A stretch of 35,161 nt of DNA from Actinomycetota bacterium (GTDB lineage: Bacteria; Actinomycetota; Acidimicrobiia; IMCC26256; VFJJ01): NCBI GenBank assembly GCA_009886115.1, contig VFJJ01000139.1:1-35161 (forward strand), read 5' to 3'. The translations under genes were made by a program, and so were the position numbers. Each line of letters begins with the position of its first letter. Within the stretch, counting starts at the first letter, position 1. Below, piece by piece: positions 24,222 to 30,420 of the stretch. The notes beneath the pieces are model-generated. The model ran no database searches, was not told the DNA's origin, and saw only the letters and a list, made by a program, of their open reading frames with translations.

Positions 24222-24254
24222 ACGATGCGGGCTGAACGATGCGGGCTGAACGAT
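24213..24254 (+). repeat. Three perfect tandem 14-bp units at the M16 gene end
   Basis: GCGGGCTGAACGAT occurs at 24213-24226, 24227-24240 and 24241-24254 without a mismatch. The TGA of the M16 gene is inside the first unit, so the expansion added stop-containing sequence after the gene rather than extending the protein. Replication slippage is the simplest origin. Confidence 0.9.
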
Positions 24255-24300
24255 GCGGTCTCCACGGTGGCGGGCCTTCGCTCCTGCGGCACAGACCGCG

Positions 24301-24306
24301 TACGTT
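24301..24306 (+). promoter_or_regulatory. Leaderless-type -10 box (TACGTT) of the methyltransferase gene
   Basis: TACGTT ends 7 nt before the ATG at 24314, and no Shine-Dalgarno is present. This is the spacing of a leaderless actinobacterial transcript. It indicates a promoter separate from the M16 gene. Confidence 0.5.
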
Positions 24307-24313
24307 TCCTGAG

Positions 24314-25774
24314 ATGGCACGTCCGACCTCGACAACGAAGCGATCACCGACAGCGACCCGCGAGTTCGGGGCTGGCAACCGTGAGAGTCACGACGCCAGC
24401 GCGTTCTACGCCCGGTTCACCCCACAGGTGGTGTCCGACGACGACACCGTCCACCCGCCGTTCGACCTGAGCCTCGACGAGGCGCTGGTGTGCGGAGACG
24501 CCCGGGCCCTCGATCTGCCCGAGGCCTCCGTGGCGCTGGTGGTCACCTCGCCGCCGTACTTCGCGGGCAAGGCCTACGAGACCGAGCTCGAACGTGACGG
24601 CATCCCCTCGTCGTACCTGGAGTACCTCGAGATGCTCCACCATGTGTTCGCCCGGTGTGTCGAGGTGATGGAGCCCGGCGGACGAATCGCCGTGAACGTG
24701 GCGAACCTGGGCCGCAAGCCGTACTGCAGCCTCTCGGGCGACGTGAGCCGCATCCTCCAGGATCTGGGGTTGCTGTTGCGGGGCGAGGTGATCTGGGCCA
24801 AGGCCGAAGGCGCCAGCGGCTCGTGTGCCTGGGGCTCGTTCAAGCAGGCGAAGAACCCCGTGCTGCGCGACATCACCGAGCGGGTCGTGGTCGCGTCGAA
24901 AGGCCGCTTCGACCGGGCCCGCACACCGACGCAGCGGCGGGCCGAGGGCCTCCCGTGGCGGAGCACGACGACGACCGACGAGTTCATGGAGGCGACCCTC
25001 GACCTGTGGCGCATCCCGCCCGAGAGCGCCCGCCGGGTCCAGCATCCGGCGCCGTTCCCGGTGGAGCTGCCGATGCGCCTCATCGACCTCTACACCTACG
25101 AGGGCGATCTGGTGCTCGACCCGTTCCTCGGCTCGGGATCGGCCGCGGTGGCCGCGGTGCGGCGAGGACGGCGCTTCGCCGGCTACGACCTCGACGACAC
25201 GTACGTGGGCATCGCCAAGGACCGGGTGCGCGCTGAGCAGGAGCGCATGGCCGGACGGGGCACGGCAGCGGCACGTACCCTCCCGCTGAGCCTTGAAGAC
25301 GCTGAGGAGTCCGACGACGAGTACCTCGTCCGGGCCCTCGACACGGGTTCGGCCACCAAGGACATCGCCGCCGAGGTCGTTGCGGCTGCGGGCTTCACGA
25401 TCGTCGATCGCAACAAGAAGATCGCCGCGACCGGCTCGGAGGTGAGCATCGTCGCCGATGACGCCACCGGCGGTCGTTGGCACTTCGACGTGACCGGCGC
25501 CTTCACCGCGACCCGGGGCGGCTTGGCCCGGACCGACGCCGTCTGGCGTGCGGTGGGCCGCGTGAGCGTGCTGTCTCGGACCCACCCCTCGGTGGCGCAC
25601 GTCGTGCTCACATCGCACCTGCCCACCCGACGCAGCCCGGGTGACAAGGCCCTCCGGGCGCTCGGCCCCGACGTGATCTTCGACGCCATCGAGATGCTCT
25701 CGAGCGCGGGTCGCAACCGGTTGCGCGCCTACGCCCGCGGGGACCGCACCACCGTCCTCCCCGGCTTCTGGTAG
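24314..25774 (+). CDS. Site-specific DNA methyltransferase (N4-C/N6-A type) with an unusual C-terminal domain
   Basis: A 486-residue protein. TSPPY (78-82, catalytic motif IV) precedes DPFLGSGSA (269-277, AdoMet motif I), the beta-class order of N6-adenine or N4-cytosine methyltransferases. Residues 1-310 make the normal enzyme. Residues about 330-486 form an extra domain with GSATKDIAAEVVAAAGFTIV, then EVSIVADD, then WHFDVTGAF, and finally GDKALRALGPDVIFDAIEML. The strand-acidic-strand layout recalls PD-(D/E)xK nuclease cores, but the E-x-K triad reads D-V-T-G, so nuclease activity is doubtful. No restriction gene lies beside it. It may be an orphan regulatory methylase or a degenerate single-chain restriction-modification enzyme. 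Confidence 0.85.
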   Translation: MARPTSTTKRSPTATREFGAGNRESHDASAFYARFTPQVVSDDDTVHPPFDLSLDEALVCGDARALDLPEASVALVVTSPPYFAGKAYETELERDGIPSSYLEYLEMLHHVFARCVEVMEPGGRIAVNVANLGRKPYCSLSGDVSRILQDLGLLLRGEVIWAKAEGASGSCAWGSFKQAKNPVLRDITERVVVASKGRFDRARTPTQRRAEGLPWRSTTTTDEFMEATLDLWRIPPESARRVQHPAPFPVELPMRLIDLYTYEGDLVLDPFLGSGSAAVAAVRRGRRFAGYDLDDTYVGIAKDRVRAEQERMAGRGTAAARTLPLSLEDAEESDDEYLVRALDTGSATKDIAAEVVAAAGFTIVDRNKKIAATGSEVSIVADDATGGRWHFDVTGAFTATRGGLARTDAVWRAVGRVSVLSRTHPSVAHVVLTSHLPTRRSPGDKALRALGPDVIFDAIEMLSSAGRNRLRAYARGDRTTVLPGFW

Positions 25775-25780
25775 CAGCGG

Positions 25781-25810
25781 CCCCCCTGACCCCCTGACCC
25801 CCAGACCCCC
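25781..25810 (-). other. Predicted G-quadruplex (minus strand) / i-motif (plus strand)
   Basis: The plus strand has four C-runs of 6, 5, 5 and 5 bases separated by TGA, TGA and AGA. The minus strand therefore reads G5-TCT-G5-TCA-G5-TCA-G6, a textbook short-loop quadruplex motif. Its core is three 8-bp tandem units (CCCCTGAC, CCCCTGAC, CCCCAGAC at 25783-25806). The last run overlaps the first two bases of the adjoining palindrome. Confidence 0.75.
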
Positions 25811-25859
25811 AAATTTGTGCAGAAATCGTCGCCTGGCGACGATTTCTGCACAAATTTGG
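25809..25859. terminator. Perfect palindrome with 25-bp arms, probable bidirectional terminator
   Basis: Bases 25809-25833 are the exact reverse complement of 25835-25859 around a single T. The outer arm is AT-rich (CCAAATTTGTGCAG) and the centre GC-rich (CGTCGCCTGGCGACG), unlike the surrounding GC-rich DNA. It sits between the convergent methyltransferase stop (25774) and the stop of the small minus-strand gene (25868), the usual place for a two-way terminator. Confidence 0.75.
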
Positions 25860-25867
25860 TCACGGTT

Positions 25868-26233
25868 TCATGACGGCGGCGGGAAGGGTCGGCTGACGAA
25901 CGTCTTGAGGGGCTCCGTGTCGCAGGAGCCATAGCAGTACTGGTGACCCGAGACGAGGAGGAGATCATCGGCCAACACCGGGGGGCTCGGGCTCGGCGCC
26001 TGGCCGATCTGCTCGAGCGGCAGTGTCGAGGTCGGTGCCGGTGGTCGGTCGAAGCGCGCCCGGGTCGTGCAGTCGTCCCCGTCGTCTTGGCCGCTGCTCC
26101 AGTGACCCGAATCCCAGGCGCCGGGCTCAACGACGACGGCGGCGTTGTCGATTCGAGCGGCTACCAACACGTCGTCGGTCCGCATGTCCTCGATCGCGGT
26201 GCCCGGGAAGCCGAGGCAGCGGCTGTCGGCCAT
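25868..26233 (-). CDS. Hypothetical protein, possibly a gene fragment
   Basis: A 121-residue minus-strand frame starting MADSRCLGFPGTAIEDMRTD. It contains DVLVAARIDNAAVVV and SPPVLADDLLLVSGHQYCYG, then ends in FVSRPFPPPS. I do not recognise the family. The PPVLADDLLLVSG run resembles a beta-propeller blade strand, which is only suggestive. There is no Shine-Dalgarno, no signal peptide and no plausible promoter before the ATG. Copy 2 of the 47-bp hairpin element lies only about 50 bp upstream, so this may be the 3' part of a longer, truncated gene. The three Cys residues (one near the start and two in YCYGSC) are unusual for a cytoplasmic actinobacterial protein. Confidence 0.4.
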   Translation of the reverse strand: MADSRCLGFPGTAIEDMRTDDVLVAARIDNAAVVVEPGAWDSGHWSSGQDDGDDCTTRARFDRPPAPTSTLPLEQIGQAPSPSPPVLADDLLLVSGHQYCYGSCDTEPLKTFVSRPFPPPS

Positions 26234-26283
26234 CTGGACTGTTGTATGCGTGCTCCGGGTGTCGTGAATCCGCGGGCTGGGGC

Positions 26284-26332
26284 CTTCTTTGCGTCCGAGG
26301 TCAGCGTGGGAGTGACCGGAGGCGCAAAGAAG
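26284..26332 (-). repeat. 47-bp hairpin element, copy 2 (terminator-like)
   Basis: TTCTTTGCGTCC at 26285-26296 pairs with AGGCGCAAAGAA at 26320-26331 over a 23-base loop. There are eleven pairs including one G-U, plus one flanking pair. It begins five bases after the glutathione peroxidase stop codon. Read in that gene's direction it aligns with copy 1 at 10237-10283 at equal length, sharing both arms and the loop segment GGTCACT. Confidence 0.65.
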
Positions 26333-26336
26333 CGGG

Positions 26337-26822
26337 CTATCCGAGCGCGGACTCGATGGCGGCGATGACCTCGGGGGCGTCGGGGGCGGTGGTTGGCGCG
26401 AAGCGGGCGACGACGTGGCCGTCGGGGGCGACGACGAACTTCTCGAAGTTCCAGCGGATGTCGCCGGTGTGGCCGTCCCCGTCGGCGACGGCGTTGAGCT
26501 CGGCGAACAACGGGTGCTGCTGAGCGCCGTTCACGTCGACCTTCTCCGACAGCGGGAACGTGACGCCGTACGTGCTGCTGCAGAACTCGGCGATCTCGTC
26601 GGCCGAGCCGGGCTCCTGGCCCAGGAACTGGTTGCACGGGAAACCCACGACCGAGAATCCACGGGGTGCGAGCTTCTCGTGCAGGGCCTCCATGGCCTCG
26701 TACTGCGGGGTGAGCCCGCACTTGGACGCCACGTTCACAAAGAGCGCAGCCTTGCCGGGAAGCGAGTCGAGCAGCCCGGGCGTGCCGTCGAGCGTGGCGA
26801 TGTTGTGCTGATAGACGGTCAT
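26337..26822 (-). CDS. Glutathione peroxidase-family protein (2-Cys, thioredoxin-dependent type)
   Basis: A 161-residue peroxidase with the peroxidatic Cys35 in NVASKCGLTPQY, FPCNQFLGQEPG with Cys63 at 61-72, and WNFEKF at Trp124/Asn125. Cys81 in EFCSSTYGVTFPL matches the resolving Cys of yeast Gpx3-type enzymes, so it is likely reduced by thioredoxin rather than glutathione. It removes hydrogen peroxide and lipid hydroperoxides in the cytoplasm. The ATG at 26822 begins MTVYQHN and is preceded by GGAGG. It lies 89 bp after the ABC ATPase on the same strand and may be read from the same transcript. The length is normal and all active-site residues are present. Confidence 0.93.
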   Translation of the reverse strand: MTVYQHNIATLDGTPGLLDSLPGKAALFVNVASKCGLTPQYEAMEALHEKLAPRGFSVVGFPCNQFLGQEPGSADEIAEFCSSTYGVTFPLSEKVDVNGAQQHPLFAELNAVADGDGHTGDIRWNFEKFVVAPDGHVVARFAPTTAPDAPEVIAAIESALG

Positions 26823-26911
26823 GGTGATCCTCCAGATCGGTGACGTGCGTGAGCACAGTCTCGCAGCGCGACGGCGACGGGCGCTATCGGGCCCACGACC
26901 CGCCGGGGAGC

Positions 26912-27691
26912 TCAGGCTTCGAGGAAGCCGGCGCGTACCCGGGGATGGGCGAGCACGGTTGCGAGCGTGCCGCTGGCGACGATCGCTCCGCCGTCGAGGG
27001 CGATCACGGTGTCGGCGACGCGCTCGATGAAGCCGAGGTCGTGGTCGACCACCACGATGCCCAGCCCCTGGCGCGCCAGCCTGCGCAGCAGTGCAGCGAG
27101 CACGTCGTGGCGGACCGGACCCTGCCCCGAGGCCGGTTCGTCGAGCAACAGGACCCGCGGCTGGCGCGCCAGCGCCCGAGCGAGATCGACGCGACGCAGG
27201 TCGGCCAAGCCCAGCTGCGCCAAGGGCTCAGTGAAGAGCTCATGTGCGAGGCCCGCCTGGTGCAACAAGGTGTCGGCGGTCGTACGCGCCCCCGACGAAC
27301 GTGTGGCGATGCGCCGGAGGCCGGGTGGCCGTCGGCGGAGCGAACCCAGCGCCAGTGCGACCGCGTCACGAGGGTCGGTCGCGACGAACGTGGGTACCTG
27401 ATCGGTCTTGGTGATGCCGGCCCGGGCCCGGTCGTCGGCTCCGACGCCTGTCAGGTCGGTCCCGTCGAGCAGCACCCGGCCGATGTCGGAGCGACGCCCG
27501 CCGGCGATCACGTCGAGCAGCGTCGTCTTGCCTGCGCCGTTGGGGCCGATGATCGCCGTGACCGTTCCGGCTCCGATGTCGAGCGACACCCCGGCCAGCC
27601 CTGCGCCCGTCTCGAAACGCAGCGTGACGTCGACCACCGACAGCAACGGGGAGTCGGCGACGGGCCCCGGTCGAGACCCTGCGGTGGTCAT
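26912..27691 (-). CDS. ABC transporter ATP-binding protein (LivG-like, degenerate signature)
   Basis: A 259-residue ABC ATPase with Walker A GPNGAGKTT (49-57), Walker B RVLLLDEPASGQ and the H-loop VDHDLGF. The overall layout resembles branched-chain amino acid transporter ATPases of the LivG kind. The ABC signature, normally LSGGQ or LSYGE followed by QRR, reads LAQLGLADLRRVDLARAL, so it is badly degenerated and ATP-dimer function may be altered. No permease or binding protein is nearby. The start codon overlaps the stop of the HrpB helicase (ATGA at 27688-27691), so the two are translationally coupled, an odd partnership. A non-transport role is possible. Confidence 0.85.
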   Translation of the reverse strand: MTTAGSRPGPVADSPLLSVVDVTLRFETGAGLAGVSLDIGAGTVTAIIGPNGAGKTTLLDVIAGGRRSDIGRVLLDGTDLTGVGADDRARAGITKTDQVPTFVATDPRDAVALALGSLRRRPPGLRRIATRSSGARTTADTLLHQAGLAHELFTEPLAQLGLADLRRVDLARALARQPRVLLLDEPASGQGPVRHDVLAALLRRLARQGLGIVVVDHDLGFIERVADTVIALDGGAIVASGTLATVLAHPRVRAGFLEA

Positions 27692-30249
27692 CGGCGTCCC
27701 CGTTCGGGAGGGGCCGCCGCCGCCGGATCGTCGGGCCAGGCGTGCTTCGGATAGCGGCCCGCCATGTCCTTGCGGACGTCGCGCCACGACCCGGTCCAGA
27801 ACCCGGCCAGGTCGGAGGTGATCTGGATGGGCCGCCCGGCCGGCGACAGGAGGTGCAGCACCACCGGCACGCGCCCGTCGGCCACGGTGGGATGGATGCG
27901 ACAGCCGAAGAGGTCCTGGACCTTGACGCTGAGCACCGGGCCGCCCTCGCCCGAGTAGTCGAGGCGCATCGTGCGCCCGCCGGGCAGGGTGAGCGAGGCC
28001 GGGGCCAGGCGCTGGAGCGCGCGGCGCTGCGGCGGTGTGAGGAGTCGTTCGACGATGCCGACGAGGTCGAGCGCCGCGAGATCGGCGCGACCGCGGGCGC
28101 CGGCGAGGTACGGCTCGAGCCACGCGTCGACGGTCGAGACGAGCCGAGCCTCCGAGACATCGGGCCAGGGCTCGCCTTCCCATCCCTCCGGCAGAGCCCT
28201 GGCGCAGAAGGCCACCCGGCTGCGGAGGATCTCCAAGGCCGGTGGGGGCGCCAGCACGGCGAGCCTGGTCGTGCGGATGCGATCCAACAAGGCCGTCGTG
28301 GTCGCAGCGCCCGATGCCGGACGGCGCTCGACGATGCCGAGACGCAACGACCCCAGACGTCGCTCCACGCGGGCGACGAGATCGTCCCGGTCACGGTCCC
28401 ACACGAGCCGGGCCGACTCCTCGACCTCGTGGCCGAAGACGAGGTCGACGTCGAGCGCGTCGAGCGGAGCGGCCAGACGGATGCGGGCGTCCTTGCGCTG
28501 GCCGTCGAGATCGGCCGCAACCAGGAACGCCTGTGTTGCCAAGGAGTCCGCGGCGGCGACCCAGGCGCCGGTCCCGGTTCGCAGCTTGAAGCCTCCCCGC
28601 CCGCTTTCGCGCGCCTGCGCGATGCGATCGGGATACGCGAAGGCCAGCACCCGTCCGACGGCGGACCCGTCGATGCTGCCTGGCGTGGGCTCGACCCCCG
28701 CCCGCCGGGCCAGGTCGTGGGCTTGTTCGCGCACACGTCGGAGCGCGCGGCCGTCGGCGAGCGGATGACGGGCGCTCGGGTCGTCGATGAGCCGGACCCG
28801 CAGCACCAGATCGGCCGGCAGCTCGTCGGGCCGACCCCGCAGCACGTCGCGCTCGGCCAGCAGCGCGGCCACGACGCACGCCAGCCATCCCGATCCCCAC
28901 TCGGTGGCCCCGTGGATCATCCGGGCCAAGCGGGGGTGCAGCGGGAGCTCGACCATCGCCCGGCCGACCGTGGTGATGCGCCCGTCGGCATCGAGCGCGT
29001 CGAGCATCCGCAAGAGCCCGTGGGCTTCGGCGATGCTGCGGGCCGGCGGCGGATCGAGGAACGGCAGCGCCGAGAGCGCATCGGGCCCGTTCACGCCCCA
29101 GGCGGCCAGCTCCAGGGCCAGACCGGCCAGGTCGACCTGGGTGATCTCGGGATCGGCAAACGGGCGACGGGTTCCGTGCTCGACCAGCGACCACAGGCGA
29201 TAGGCCACGCCGGGCTCGGTGCGTCCGGCCCGCCCGGCGCGCTGGTCGGCCGAGGCCCTCGACGTGGCGACCGTCGTGAGGCGGGTCATCCCCGTGCGGG
29301 CGTCGTAGCGGGGCACCTTGGCCAGGCCGGCGTCGACGATGATGCGCACGCCTTCGACCGTGAGGCTCGTCTCGGCGATGTCGGTGGCCAGCACGACCTT
29401 GCGCAGCCCCGGGGGACAGGGCGCGAGCGCGGCGTCCTGATCGGCGCTCGCCAGTGCGCCGTAGAGCGGCCGCACGTCCACGTCGAGGGGCCCGGGGAGC
29501 GGGCTTTCGCCGAGCAGGTCGACCGTGCGCCTGATCTCGGCCTCGCCCGGGAGGAAGGCCAGCACGTCGCCGGTCGGCTCGTCGCGAAGCGCCCGCCTGA
29601 TCGCCTCGGCAACGCTCGGCTCCACGTGCTGCTTGGGGTTGCGGGGAACCCAGCGGATCTCGACGGGATGGACCCGACCGTCGCTCGTGACGATCGGGGC
29701 GGGGTCGGCGTCGCGGGAATCGCCGAGCACCCGTGCCACCCGGGCCCCGTCGATCGTGGCCGACATCACGAGCAGCCGGAGCTCGGGGCGCAGGATCCGG
29801 CGCACGTCGAGCGCGAGCGCCAACCCGAGATCACCGGGGAGGCTGCGCTCGTGGAACTCGTCGAAGATGACCAGTCCCACACCGGCGAGCGACGGATCGT
29901 GTTGGAGGCGACGGGTCAGGATGCCCTCGGTGACCACCTCGACCCGGGTGGCCGGCCCCACCTGCCGCTCATCTCGGGTGCGGAACCCGACGGTCTGGCC
30001 CACGCTCTCGCCCAGCATCGACGCCATCCGGCGGGCCGCGGCCCGCGTCGCCAGTCGGCGGGGTTCGAGCATCACGATCCTCTGCTCACCGAGCCAGGGC
30101 TCCTCCAGCAGCCGCAACGGGACGAGCGTCGTCTTGCCCGCCCCGGGCGGCGCCTGCAGCACCGCGTGCGTGTCGACGGCCAACGCTCGCCGGAGCGCGG
30201 TCATGCAGTCCTCGACAGGTAGTGAGGTGGGGGGAACGAGCTGACCCAT
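27688..30249 (-). CDS. hrpB: ATP-dependent helicase HrpB
   Basis: An 853-residue DEAH-type RNA-helicase-like protein. Walker A APPGAGKTT is at 33-41, DEFH at 130-133 and SAT at 163-165, and the arginine-finger motif QRAGRAGRTEPG lies in the second RecA-like domain. A C-terminal HrpB-specific region begins around WGVNGPDALSALPFL and ends in VLHLLSPAGRPIQITSDLAG. HrpB is a common bacterial helicase of unclear cellular role. The ATG at 30249 (MGQLVPPTSL) is preferred over the GTG at 30285, which adds 12 atypical residues. The length is close to E. coli HrpB. It is coupled to the ABC ATPase downstream by a 4-bp overlap. Confidence 0.93.
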   Translation of the reverse strand: MGQLVPPTSLPVEDCMTALRRALAVDTHAVLQAPPGAGKTTLVPLRLLEEPWLGEQRIVMLEPRRLATRAAARRMASMLGESVGQTVGFRTRDERQVGPATRVEVVTEGILTRRLQHDPSLAGVGLVIFDEFHERSLPGDLGLALALDVRRILRPELRLLVMSATIDGARVARVLGDSRDADPAPIVTSDGRVHPVEIRWVPRNPKQHVEPSVAEAIRRALRDEPTGDVLAFLPGEAEIRRTVDLLGESPLPGPLDVDVRPLYGALASADQDAALAPCPPGLRKVVLATDIAETSLTVEGVRIIVDAGLAKVPRYDARTGMTRLTTVATSRASADQRAGRAGRTEPGVAYRLWSLVEHGTRRPFADPEITQVDLAGLALELAAWGVNGPDALSALPFLDPPPARSIAEAHGLLRMLDALDADGRITTVGRAMVELPLHPRLARMIHGATEWGSGWLACVVAALLAERDVLRGRPDELPADLVLRVRLIDDPSARHPLADGRALRRVREQAHDLARRAGVEPTPGSIDGSAVGRVLAFAYPDRIAQARESGRGGFKLRTGTGAWVAAADSLATQAFLVAADLDGQRKDARIRLAAPLDALDVDLVFGHEVEESARLVWDRDRDDLVARVERRLGSLRLGIVERRPASGAATTTALLDRIRTTRLAVLAPPPALEILRSRVAFCARALPEGWEGEPWPDVSEARLVSTVDAWLEPYLAGARGRADLAALDLVGIVERLLTPPQRRALQRLAPASLTLPGGRTMRLDYSGEGGPVLSVKVQDLFGCRIHPTVADGRVPVVLHLLSPAGRPIQITSDLAGFWTGSWRDVRKDMAGRYPKHAWPDDPAAAAPPERGRR

Positions 30250-30370
30250 GTACGACCCAGTGTGCCCGCCTCGAACCTCAAGCACCCGCGCTTGAGCCGA
30301 TGATGCCCATGTTCCGAAGCGACCGTGATGGCGCAGAGCGCTCGGTTCCCGTCGCCCCTCGCCCGTGCGA

Positions 30371-30411
30371 CCGATCGCCTCAGCGGTCGGGGCGCCTCGA
30401 ACCGTCGAGGC
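30371..30411 (-). terminator. Two adjacent hairpins after the kinase gene
   Basis: GCCTCGA (30394-30400) pairs with TCGAGGC (30405-30411) around ACCG. CCGATCGC (30371-30378) pairs with GCGGTCGG (30383-30390) around CTCA with one G-U pair. Both lie 10-50 bp beyond the kinase stop on the minus strand and before HrpB, and no T-tract follows. They are likely a terminator or 3'-end structure. Confidence 0.5.
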
Positions 30412-30420
30412 CGGGCAGCT

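Noticed and set aside
24344-25618. 424-codon minus-strand ORF opposite the methyltransferase
   Set aside because: The methyltransferase frame carries TSPPY and DPFLGSGS; the antisense frame is compositionally a shadow.
27742-30222. 826-codon plus-strand ORF opposite hrpB
   Set aside because: It is fully antisense to a clear HrpB helicase. The product is a His/Arg/Gly-rich shadow with no family motif, as expected in high-GC DNA.
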